Assembly (NCBI RefSeq): GCF_041381155.1
Contig: NC_091138.1
Location: 31,923,604 to 31,987,603, forward strand
DNA: 64,000 bases
Source of the DNA: Argopecten irradians
Lineage: Eukaryota > Mollusca > Bivalvia > Pectinida > Pectinidae
Reading direction: 5' to 3'
A program made the translations under genes and the position numbers. This document shows positions 35,490 through 47,200 of this stretch, one piece after another; the stretch's first letter is position 1; each line of letters begins with the position of its first letter. The notes under the pieces were generated by a model. It worked only from the letters and a program-made list of their open reading frames with translations, did no database searches and had not been told where the DNA came from.

Positions 35490-36548
35490 CAGTGGCGTAG
35501 GAAGATGAAACGTAATGCGGGGGGGGGGGGGGGGGGGGGGGCAAAGGTCATCAATATTTTGTACCCCCCCCCCCCCACCCCCCCCCCCCCCGCCGCACCT
35601 ACAGGATGTACATTTTTCATATATCATTAAATTTAATCCTTGTACACATTTATAGACAGTGGGGTCGCTAAAAGGAAATTAACGAATACGCAAATTGGCC
35701 AAATAGCGTTTGAGCGCCGAAGGCGCGAGTTTTTGGTTTAGGGGTCCGGGGCCTTCCCCGGAAAAATATTACGATTTACAATAGCTTAAATGAGTTTTGA
35801 TGAATTTGCGAGCGCACGAAAGCTCGAGATTTTGGTGATTGGGGGGGGGGGGGGGGGGGGGGGGGGTCCGGGGGTATCCCCCGGAAAAAAATACGATTTA
35901 GAATGGCTTAGATGAGTTTAACGATGCATTTTGATGAATTTGCGAGCGCCCAAAGGCGCGAGAATTTGGTGTTAGGGGGTCCGGGGGTCTCCTCCGGGAA
36001 AAATACTACGATTTAGAATGGCTGAGATGAGTTTTACGATATATTTTAATGGTTATAAAGCATGGTAAGTTTTCGATTTAAAGCTACCTGCATTTAGAAA
36101 AGATAATTGTGTCGTCATAACATTATGAAACCCTACTCGATCAGAATGCTTCACACCATCGGCACATGGTTGTGTAACATAACGAAATGAATTAATTGTC
36201 TCGCTAAGACATAAACAAATTGATATTTTAAGAGACATTTTTTAAAATAGTATATATTTTTAGTCTAGTTCGTGTGTATTGAATTCGTACTATTTGAGGT
36301 TTGACATTGTGTGCTTGAACGTTTTAGGAAATGCGCCGCGCAGCTGAAAAATTTTCTATAATGAATTTCGAAAAATGTGCAGGAGGACCCTTTTTTCTTT
36401 CAAATAACCATTTTAGAAAATTTCAGTCGGCGAAAATGGGGGGGGGGCAAGTTTGCCCCCCCCCCCCGTCCTGGGGAACGGGGATGCAGTTGCCCCCCCC
36501 CCCCCCTGAAAACACCCCCCCCCCCCCCCCCCGCTTCCTACGCCCCTG
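35490..36548. mobile_element. Inverted-repeat element full of G and C runs
   Basis: The left end CAGTGGCGTAGGAAG is mirrored at the right end by CTTCCTACGCCCCTG. Inside are G or C runs of 10-25 bases (about 35519-35541, 35561-35591, 35841-35866, 36437-36533) and three degenerate tandem units (35709-36052) of about 100-135 bp. Each unit has GGCGCGAG or a close variant, a GTCCGGGGGT...CCCCCGGA hairpin and ACGATTTAGAATGGCT. There is no transposase frame. Flanks give no clear target duplication. Confidence 0.65.
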
Positions 36549-39500
36549 CCATCCTCGTGATAGGTCACTAAGTATGTTGGTCTTTAGCCTCTTCTGTCCC
36601 CGTGACAGTGCACAAAGGTCAAGGTCATAATTTTCCACAAAGTTGAATTTTTACATGCCTCTTTATCGTGCTTATGACAATGACCAACTGTTTCCTGGTT
36701 CTCTAGGTACAAATGTATGTAGATGAGATAGCTAATTTTTCGTCCAAAGATTCCAAAACTTCTCGTACACATCCATGTCTGACTTGAAGCATTTGGCAAC
36801 GGGTGTTGTTGGGTCGAAATAAATTACGAACCATCAAAATATCGGGAGAGGTATTAAATTATAATTAAGAGAACGGTTTGTATGTGAACATAGCCATGAC
36901 GATAACATACCGGGCTGGAGCGCGTACATCTGATGTACGTTGGTTTCGTATTACGAATGCACTTCGTAGCGCGTGCTTGTGGCAAAAGTGGAGGATCAGG
37001 GCAGTAGTGAGTCAGGTCTAGGGGGTTTATATGTTTGAGCGGAAGCATTTCCGTATTGTGTTGTGCGGTCAACTTGTCAGGAGAGTAGTGATTCTTTCAG
37101 CTGTGATTTTACTGGGAATTCATTAGAGGTAAGTTTCCCATCCGTAAATAATTGATGAATTGATTTAATTTAAAAAATAATAACTTTTTAATTCATTCAA
37201 ATGTTACATCAATAATTCGATATGTGAAAAGACCCTTGGTTATGTTAATTTTCACAAGGAAATTAATTTTTTGAAAATAGACAACTTAAAAGTAACTGAT
37301 ATATAATTCAATCTCAACACATTTGTCCTTTTTATGAATTGTTCGCAGAATAGCCAAGGTAGCTACATGTTTATCACAATTGCATCATTATATATTTTAT
37401 TGCAATATTTCATCTGCCCTATTGTGTGAGGGTGTGTGTGTGTGTAATTTCCAAAATGGTAATTAGAGCTTCTTAATAATTATTTCGACAAGTTAACGTG
37501 ATAACATCCTCAATATTCTAGGAATTAACGTCGATGTCATTATCTCTAACATGTGATATAGTCAAGGTGTGGATATAACGACAGTGAAAGTAACCCCTGG
37601 AATAACTGGATTTTGCTAATTCATTAGAATTTAGCCTAACGAATTATAGACAGGTGAGCTTCAATGCAATGTCAGGCATTTTAACATTTGCAAACAGATA
37701 CACATGCATAGATCACAAACATCCGACAACACACACCAAATCTGAGGCGGACTAAAAGGTTTGCTGGCCACGAGCTGGTCAAGTCGCTTATCTCAGAAAA
37801 ATTGTATTTGAATCGTCTGGAACATGTACTCATTGATATGGACCCGACTGTTGACTACAAGGACGTTTTCTTTCGCCGTGGCAATATTCCAATCTACAAC
37901 TGGATCTTGTAATCAGTCTAAATACCGGCCAATATGATCGTTACATGGAAAGGTAGCCTAACCACTTATGTTGTAATTAAAGAGAGTTTCATCGGAGCAA
38001 ACCACTTCGATACTTCGTTTACCGCGGCATCGGTATCAAGTTTAAGGTATAAACAGGACGATTTCAAATATAAACACGAACGTTTGAGCAATCAATCCAG
38101 GACTACCACATGCACCTTGGTAAGATTTTATAAACAGAATCAGGCATACTGACAATCAGGAACGCACAAGTATATTTCTCATCGTTTATTTCATTTATTG
38201 ATTTATTGGTTCACGTCCAGGTAATTTTAAGACGTGTATTAGTCGTCCATGGAAGCCCGATTTCCCAGAGAAAAATAAGGCCTATTGTCAGTATACTTCG
38301 CAAATTTGATTTACATTCAATTAATAAACTATCCCCTCCTAAAATCACTGATAGCCAAAATCAAATATTGAATGTTGCCCCTTAAGACGAAAATGCAATC
38401 CTCGATATCATCTACGCTAATTAGACATTTTTTATTGCCAAACAAAAGATAAAAGGATCGGGCAAATGTTGTTCAACTGCCATACGTAGTCTTGGTGATC
38501 CGATATGTAGGATTTCTAAATTTGTTTCCGAAGGAGAAACCAGAAGAAAAAAAACATAAAAATATTAGAGCAATGCTTGTATATATTATGTAATGCTTTC
38601 TTAAACGATTTTGGAGTGCCGCTTCCGGTTCGGTAATGTTTCGGACTATTCAACAATTAGTTTTTGTGTTGTCTGGATAATTATGAGATGAAGTTTACAC
38701 TTTATAAATGAACAATAAGGGTAATTTCAGTAACGTGTTTGGTAAAATTATTCAACGTGTGTCGACACTTGGAAATCGGTCAAACCACTTTCTCTATCAA
38801 TGACTTTCAATATTTTCTGTAGGTTGTTGTTTTTCCCCTAAAGCGTTCGTTTCTCAGTTTCTAACTATCATTTAGGATGTGGAATTAAATGAGTCAAACC
38901 GAAATATATAGTGAACAGGATAAATTACGAAAATACAAGCTATTTTATAGCAAATTAAACACTGTTTCACAGAGATTGACATTATTCATAGACACTATAG
39001 TCGGACGCAATAAATCCAATTCAAAACTACTACACAAATTACGTTTAGCTTCCAATCACAAAATCACTATGTATCAACATTGTGTTTGAGAATCGCATTT
39101 GAGCATATTTTAAGGATATTTTGTTGTCATTGCTTCATATGATTTTTCAGTCGTTATGGTAATACATGATTGCCTTGCCTTTCAATTACAGAAAATATAA
39201 ATTTTACAATTTCAAAATAATAATTTTGTGTTGTAAATTTTTAATTTATCTAAATTGCATTTTGATTTGAACTCCTTTTGTATTCAAAAATACGAATTTT
39301 TGTTTCATTCGTGATCATAAAATTACAGGGATTTGATAAGACATTATAACGTATACATGTACTAAAATGTGTACATAGACTTTTGCCCATCTGCTGTAAA
39401 TAGCACAGGGGCATGAGAAGTGATTATAGTTTATGAATACATTAATTGTATTTGGACCTATTGTACATGTAGTGCCCATATACTATTTTGAGACTTCAGA

Positions 39501-41288
39501 CCAAGGATCAAGACTTTGATAATCGGCAAAGTTCATACATGTATTAACTACATATAATTTTATAAATTGAATCTACGGGCTGTAGGATCGATACAAATAT
39601 ACGTAAACTGTGAAGAATCCTCAGGCCCCTGTGATAAATCGCAACAGGCACCTCTGTCCTGAGCACGTCCATACATGCTTGGCGTACATGAGCTCGCGAG
39701 AACGCGACCCACGGATGTAAAACGTCACGATGGCAAAGATGTGATGTATACCTTTGATGAAGGAAAGAGCGGATGAAGTCTGAGATAGACAATATAGAGG
39801 CGGACAGCTGTCAGACCTCGTCAGAGAAAACACCTTCAGCAATTAAATACCAACTCTACACTCACTACTTCTGGCAAACACAACACGGAATCTCGCCAAA
39901 CAAAACGACCGGCCTCATAGACTTTGGTAGACAACATCAATTTTCTAACGGTATTTTATACATTGTTAACAGCAATGCTTACATAGGTAGTAGGCACGGA
40001 GACCAAAAAGGCACTAATGATTACATAGTAAACTAATATTTCGCTTTTTGCATGCATAACGACCCTTCCACGGCGAATTGATTTCGCAGTTTAGAATCAC
40101 ATACATGTAGTTCTACTTCAAAAATCGCGGTGATTTATTTTCACGATTTCTTATCGCTCCTCAATACGCGAAATTTTATCGCGCGCAAAAATACATCGAT
40201 TTACAGTAACTTAAAGCTATAATATGAGTCAATAGTAATAGTATGTACTGGACTAGCGGATTGTCTCGCGTCGCTATCAATTAACGACAACCTCTTTGTT
40301 TACTTTCTCTATCGCTGATTCATACTGCACTGAGACCACACAAAACACACATGGAACTTATCCAGAAAATAACATTCGACAAGATACAGCTTGACATTTT
40401 ATATGTATTGCTACTTACTGCTATTCCTGTTTTCTTTCTTTCCTCTTTTTCATCCTGACCTAAAGATCGTTTTGTTCTCATATTTCTCCCTACTAAGAAT
40501 TTAATTACTAAATAATTAGACAAAGGTCACCCTAGAGGCAGCGTTGAGCTTGATGTTATCTCGTAATTGTGTAACTCTGACATCATTTTCATAGCTACAA
40601 GTTGTTTCAGCTTGTCTCTCAAAGAGAGGAGTTTATGAACTCACTCTAGCGTCAGTGTTGACATCCACGAAGTTTTCTTTACAACTGACATTGAATCATA
40701 CATTGATATAGGAATAATCAATGGGAAATAAAGGGAGAACACTCAATGTTTTGAGACATTCAAGGGGCCCAACTGGCCAATTTTCTTCGTTCAAGGTGTC
40801 GTTCCAGCGTAGAAACACATTCATTTCTACATTGATAAAGGGTTAAAATGTTGAGTTGAGTTTTTTTAATTTGATTCAAACATATTTATTTTAATTGCTA
40901 AATGTGCAATGGGATTCGGTACAAGTACACTTATATAAAGCCCGTTCCCCAAAAATTAAAACGTTCATATTACATAGACAAGAGGGCATTTACAATATAA
41001 GCAAAATAAAGCGATACATAATATATAAAAATGTATGTGAGACACAGAGAGAGGGAGAGAGAGAGAGAGGGAAGGGAGAGAGCTATTTTATAACCAGTAT
41101 GCTCCTCAAAGCGATAATTTCACCTCCTAATATGCTATTATTTTAAAAGTTCAGTTGAGTATGGCCAGAGGGTGAAAACGCAGGATTTTGAGAAATTCAA
41201 GAGGCCCAGTGGACCGTAAGTGCCTGATTAAGCGGCACCTGCTAGTGAGAGTGCTGATTTCAACTAGCTTTTGTTTGTTTCGTTGTAG
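36549..41288. other. SPARC upstream region and probable first intron
   Basis: 36549-36890 is ordinary non-coding sequence. 36890-37128 has more CpG and contains the candidate SPARC promoter and leader exon. From 37129 to the acceptor at 41288 no coding exon is recognised; a part of the 52088 MITE family is at 37560-37605 and a GA-rich run at 41041-41083. Confidence 0.45.
37055..37128 (+). promoter_or_regulatory. Candidate promoter and non-coding first exon of SPARC
   Basis: The first coding exon of SPARC begins at a splice acceptor (GTTGTAG, 41288) only 10 bases before the ATG, so a 5' UTR exon must lie upstream. The best candidate I see ends at ATTAGAG|GTAAGT (donor 37129), with TTTATATG at about 37026-37033 in TATA-like position and CpG-containing sequence before it (36900-37010). 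The left edge is a guess. An RNA 5' end is needed to decide it. Confidence 0.3.
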
Positions 41289-41298
41289 ATAATAAGCC

Positions 41299-44200
41299 AT
41301 GAAGTCTCTGTCGACGCTTATTCTGCTTCTTCTGGCAGCATGTGTTCTAATCAAGGTAAGTCTAGAAATGAGGATATACGTTGTACATTGTATAAAAAGA
41401 AATCCTACTTAATAATAATAAAGGCAGAAAATTGTTAAGTTTATTCACACGATCATGTAGTGGGAATCAATAAATTGAAAAATAACGGATACTGAATGAA
41501 CCGATTCAATCCTTTGCAATGATATTATGGTAAACAATTGCCATGGAACTAGTATATGCATAAACATGTAACATTTACTAGTAGTATACGAAAAACGAAC
41601 AGGATTGATAATGCTCCAGACTTTATTTAATACTAATTGTAGGTTAAATTTAAAACACTCATGGATTAAACATAATACGACAAAACAAGACTTCTTCAAG
41701 TCAATAGACTTGTTCTTGTACCAATGCAATACCGTGCTTTAGAATGTCTTCAGAAATCTGACAAAGCTATCACAAAAAAAAAAAAACAACAAAAACAAAA
41801 ACAAAAACAAACAGGGCCTCTTAAAGTCAATAGACTTGTTCTGGTACCAGTGCAAAACCGCGCTTCAGAACGTCATCATAAATCTGAATGAGTTTTTCAC
41901 GTTTATTTCATTTCGAGATTTAGACCAGCACATGTATGATTCAGTATCAGTTCACGGTGATCAATTTTCGCGATAATCACCCGCAAAAATATACGAATTA
42001 TATCGCCCACAAAAATGACTTGTTTTACAGTAATAATCATTTTTCTAGAGCAATGTAGATACATAATGGTATCTGATGTTACCATAGTTACTAAATCATC
42101 GTAAGGTTACATTTAACAGCAGGAGTCGGACAGATTTCTGAACTTTGCTTTTCGACATTTGTCTGGCTTATGTTTGATGTCGGGCGACCTCACGAACATT
42201 CCTGGATAGTTTTATAAATATTTATCCAACACCTTCCACCGTGTGGGTAAAATCGGATCCAAAATAAATATTTTAGCTTTCCAAAGACGATTGAAATTCT
42301 TTTTCTAATTGTGCACACTTCGGTCGAAGAAATTAACTTTTAATGCTGGATTACCGTGAACGAGCCAATGCGTATGGTATATATCATACATAAGGAATCT
42401 TGTCGGCATAATAGGCCTATTTCCTGTGAGAAGTAGTTCCGCGGAAGTTTAGTCATGAAAATACTGTATCTTTTTGTAATTCTACGCCAAATGAATAGCG
42501 GTTTTAGCGTCTGGGAACAATAGTGGCCTTACTTTGACAAGAGGGTAACTGTTTGTGAAATTTACGATCGTAGGACCGGATTTTTGTGTGTTGGTAGTCT
42601 AGATTTAATATAGCCTCCTACCGATTACGTGTTTTATTTCACTTCCGGTGTGAAAGACTTTCTGAAACAACACAGACATAAATTAAAACGGAAGTGCTGT
42701 CTTGTCTGTGTTTCTGTACGTTACATTAATCATACACCGGCCTATGTCAATGACATCAGGCGCTAATGCCGTAATAATTCACTCAAGTAGAGTTGGAAAT
42801 GTAATGTCACAATTTTAAACTTTATTCAAGTGGTATGGATCCACCACTCTAGATTCTAATGGGGAAGTCGGTGGGAATATTTTGCGGGATATGTGCCTGC
42901 ATTATATACTGCTGGCTACAGAACGTAGAAAGTTCGGTTTTGTACAATTGGTATGTTCCTTAATTTGAGACGTCTTGTGTTGACTGACCGAACAACATAA
43001 AAAATTGACACACTGCAACTCACGTGGAAACGTTTCCGCGCATGGAATGTAATCCCTAGCGTACATGGAAATCATACATATGTAAATAATTTGCCGCGTA
43101 CATTCGATATTATCAACACCGAGTAAACAAAATCAACCAGCTGTTCTTTGCAAATATTTCTTGTTTAACGATAAAGGTTAGACGGACAATGTCAAAACTG
43201 AGCTGCTAATGAAAAACGCAAACATGTCCGTCAATCAGCGTAATATACCCAGAGCGCGCATCACCTTGGCAACGCCCTAAAACGTGGAAGAAAGCCAAAA
43301 TGCAAATGGTGCATAGTAAACAAATTAGCCAAGGTCCTGGACATCTGAAAGTCTGGTGGCCGGTGGTGTTTCTGCTTGGTCAGCAATATTCAAACGTGTG
43401 TGTACCAGCTCGCAAGCTCATGATTCATGTCATCAAAAAATGGACACAGTCTCTCATTAAACCACTGTTTTACTGATATGACAAGAATGACCCATGTAAT
43501 TGTCACTATGTCTTATGTAACTTCGTAATGACACCACATGGGAAAAATTCATAATTATTTACAATTAAAGTACGTGCAATGTAATTAGTATTTTACAGAC
43601 GTTTCCTTCGTCTTTGATGGCATGAATAGCTCAATTATTAATTAATATAATGAAACGTGTGTTTATCAGTGGAAGTTAGAAGTAACTTTTGGTAACAAGT
43701 ACATGTAACTGTAATAGAAACATTCTTGTTTCATTATATGTGTACGTATTTTTGGCAAATATTGGTTACCACTAGTAGGAATCGTTCACTGTATAGAATA
43801 CTATTTGTGACTATCATGAATGATGAGCACTACTACGATATTGGTAACTGCTGAAATACATGACCACTCACAACTCACTTACTAGCATCTAATTGAAACA
43901 ACGTTTAAGTCATCAATGATAACTATAACGTTTATATAAATATTTTTTATTAAACTAGTTACTATTATAATGCGTGCCAGTAAACAAAAGTCACTAATAT
44001 TAGTAACAAAATATAAACTTAAGTAATTATCATAAAAACCGATTACTTAGGGCGCGGGGATAGAATTTTCGCGATTTCACAGCTGAATGAGATATTAGTA
44101 ACTCATGTTTACCGATAAAAAGCCATTAGTGTCATTTCAACTGGGCAAAATCAGATTTCCTGGTTTTTATAACAAATCGCGAAAATCTTTACCCTCGAAA

Positions 44201-47200
44201 ATATCCGGCTTTTCAGTATTTTGGGTACGATTGCTTACTATTCCATATGACTGGTATCGTTTGGTAACCGCCGGTAATAAGAGTAATTACCATTTATAAC
44301 TATTGATTACCATCAGTAACTATATATAAGTTACCATTAGTAACTACCATGTGATTTTGATTTATAATCATATACTAATAAGATTGGTCAATACCAATAA
44401 TTGGCCTGTTACAAATAAATCAAACACTATCTTTCCCTCCATCTCTCTTTTCACAACCCCTCCCTATCTATCCCTCACTTACCCTCTTTCTTACATTCTT
44501 AAAAATAATGCATTTTATTTTGTTGTACTTTGTTGTCATCACGTGATGTTTGTATATTGTATTTTGTATCTCACCAGTCCATCAATAAAAAGCCTATTGG
44601 CTTGTGAAGATGTATGATAATAGTTCATTAAGTAAAGGACTGAATGAGTAATCAATTCTTTTATTGTTAAAAAAATAATTTATGATTCAATTCAATGCAA
44701 GAATTGGTAACTTCTGGTTGCTAGTAATACGGACTTTATCACTACCTGTAACTAGATGCAATTCTCGATAAACGATGGTAACTATTGGTAACTCATGTTT
44801 TACAGGCGAGCGAACAGGCACAGACAGACTCCTCGATCGAGGATATCCCTGAACAGGTAGGAAAACAAACATCCTATGTTTACAAAATAATACAGCTAAT
44901 AAACAAACATATCCTATCTTACATAATAACATGTCTAGTAAACCAACGCCCACGCATCAGACGCTACGTCATCATCAGGAGGCTTGCATTGTCTGGTCTA
45001 TAAAGCACGTGCCTGGAAAGGTCAAGGGTCTAACTCATTCCAACATAAGACCAAAAGATAAACAGTTATTTATTTAAGGGACTGTTTCCAATGTTACGTA
45101 ATACTGAAGTTACAACATTCTCTCCGTGTTGGTCATCTTTAACTTCACCAAAACCTGCCCGTGAGAAATAATTTTTTTGAAGTGTTGCTTCCGGAGCTCT
45201 GAGTTAATGGCGTGTACAATAATAATAGATCACGTTATACATGTTACATATGCAATACTAATATTTAAAACAAGTAATAATATAGGCTACAATGTCTCTG
45301 ACTGCATGCGAACAAAAGACGAAACAATTTCATTACAAAAACGCATCTATAATTTATTTGTACTACTCAGAAACCATACAGTGACAGCAATTTGACTACT
45401 TTCTTTGTACCCTAAGTCCACCGATGGTATCGTCGATACCTTTGTTTTATGGCGGAACGTAATTTTCAGTCATGCGTTAAAGATGAGAATAAATTGCATA
45501 AAACGCAAATTGCATCATTATATGTGATCAAAGTCACTTGAGTAAACAAAACATATAAAACATCTCATGGAACAATATACTATTATACCCATTAGGGCCT
45601 GGCCGCCGAGGAGGATGAAGATGATGATGATGACATCGACGATGACACGGACGATACGATCGATCCAGTCACACGAGAAAGTGAGTAGACCAAAGATGGC
45701 CTTCTGTCCGTCTGTTCGTCCTTGCTGTTCCCAATAGGATTTATAATTGCGTAAAGAAATTACCCCAGAACGAGTCATTGACTCCAGAACGAGTCATTTT
45801 CATGATACAGACGTGGAAAATATCGTTCAATTGCAACGTCTCGGAAAAAGTTCCAGCAATATTCGGAAAAAAATCTCAAAATTGTTGCTACAGGGGTCTC
45901 GTGCTGAAAGAATAAAAAATTAATGATGTAAGCCACACTAAAATTGTTGCCCCCTTTTTGTCCACCATTTCTTCGGTCTTACGCGCGCCAAGCACCAAAG
46001 TGACCACGTATGCACGTGCACTACATATATAGCTCTCCAGAACCACGTAGTTCTTTATTCATCTAGACATTCTAAGTCATCAAACCTATCGTAGTAACCA
46101 AAGTTTCATGTCATCAAACCTATCGTAGAAACCAACGTTCCACGTCATCAAATCTACCTTAGTAACCAAAGTGTCATGTCACTATAGTAACCAACGTTCC
46201 GCGTCATCAAACCTACCGTATTAACCAAAGTTAGGCCAACATGTCGTGGTAGAGCACTAATTTTGAAATAATCTTTCTAAAAAAATGAACATGTTTGTCT
46301 TCCTCCTGTTCCAGACCCTTGCAACAAAAAACTTTGTCACCGAGGTGAAGAATGTGTGCTTCGTAACGACAAGGCCAAATGTGTGTGTATAGAAAGATGT
46401 CCTTCCACCAGTAATCCACGACACAAGGTTTGTATATCTATCTAAAATAGTCACAACGACATAAGGTTTGTATACCGACTCACAATAGTCACAACGACAC
46501 AACGTTTGTATACCGACTAACAATAGTCACAACAAAAACATCAAGAAACAGTTCACCAAACACGCAAGCATTTTTCTCGACAACCTCTGAAGATTTATTA
46601 CTTGTATCTTTAGTTAACTAGTTATATGAAGAATTATATCTCACAGTTGTGTTAATTTAATGAGTATGTCCCTCCTTCCAAGTTCCGGAAAAATAACTTC
46701 TAAGTTACTCTTGGTAATCTTCGGCAGCATGTTTCAGTGATATAGCACTATAAAAAGAGTAACATTACAACTATACAAGAAGACATAACACGAACATACC
46801 GCAGTCTCCCAAAACACGCATCTCGCACTGCACACACGCTCCAAACCGCACACACGGGAGGCCGTCCTTCCATAACCCTGCCTGTTAATAGGACGTTAAT
46901 AAATCATACAAACAAACAAACTCTTGGTAATGATTGCTTACATGGTATCTTATTTCCGATATATGACTAACAGGTGTGTGGCTCCAGAAACACCACATTT
47001 GACAGTGAATGTCACCTAGACCGTGAAATCTGCCTGTGCAAGACAAAATCATCGGAATGTTCCAATCCTGCCTTCAAGAAACTGAAGCTGAATTACTTCG
47101 GAGGATGTCAAAGTAAGTTTACAATAAACACTTATCAAAGAATGTAGATGATAATGGACACCATTTTAATGGCGTTCGCTAGCCATCTTTTAATCATCCG

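Noticed and set aside
36331-36630. Proline-rich open frame of 99 codons
   Set aside because: It reads through poly(C) runs of a repeat element and carries no other coding sign.
39544-40036. Overlapping frames of 73-87 codons on both strands as a small gene
   Set aside because: No motif, no splice support, and the position is within the probable first intron of SPARC.
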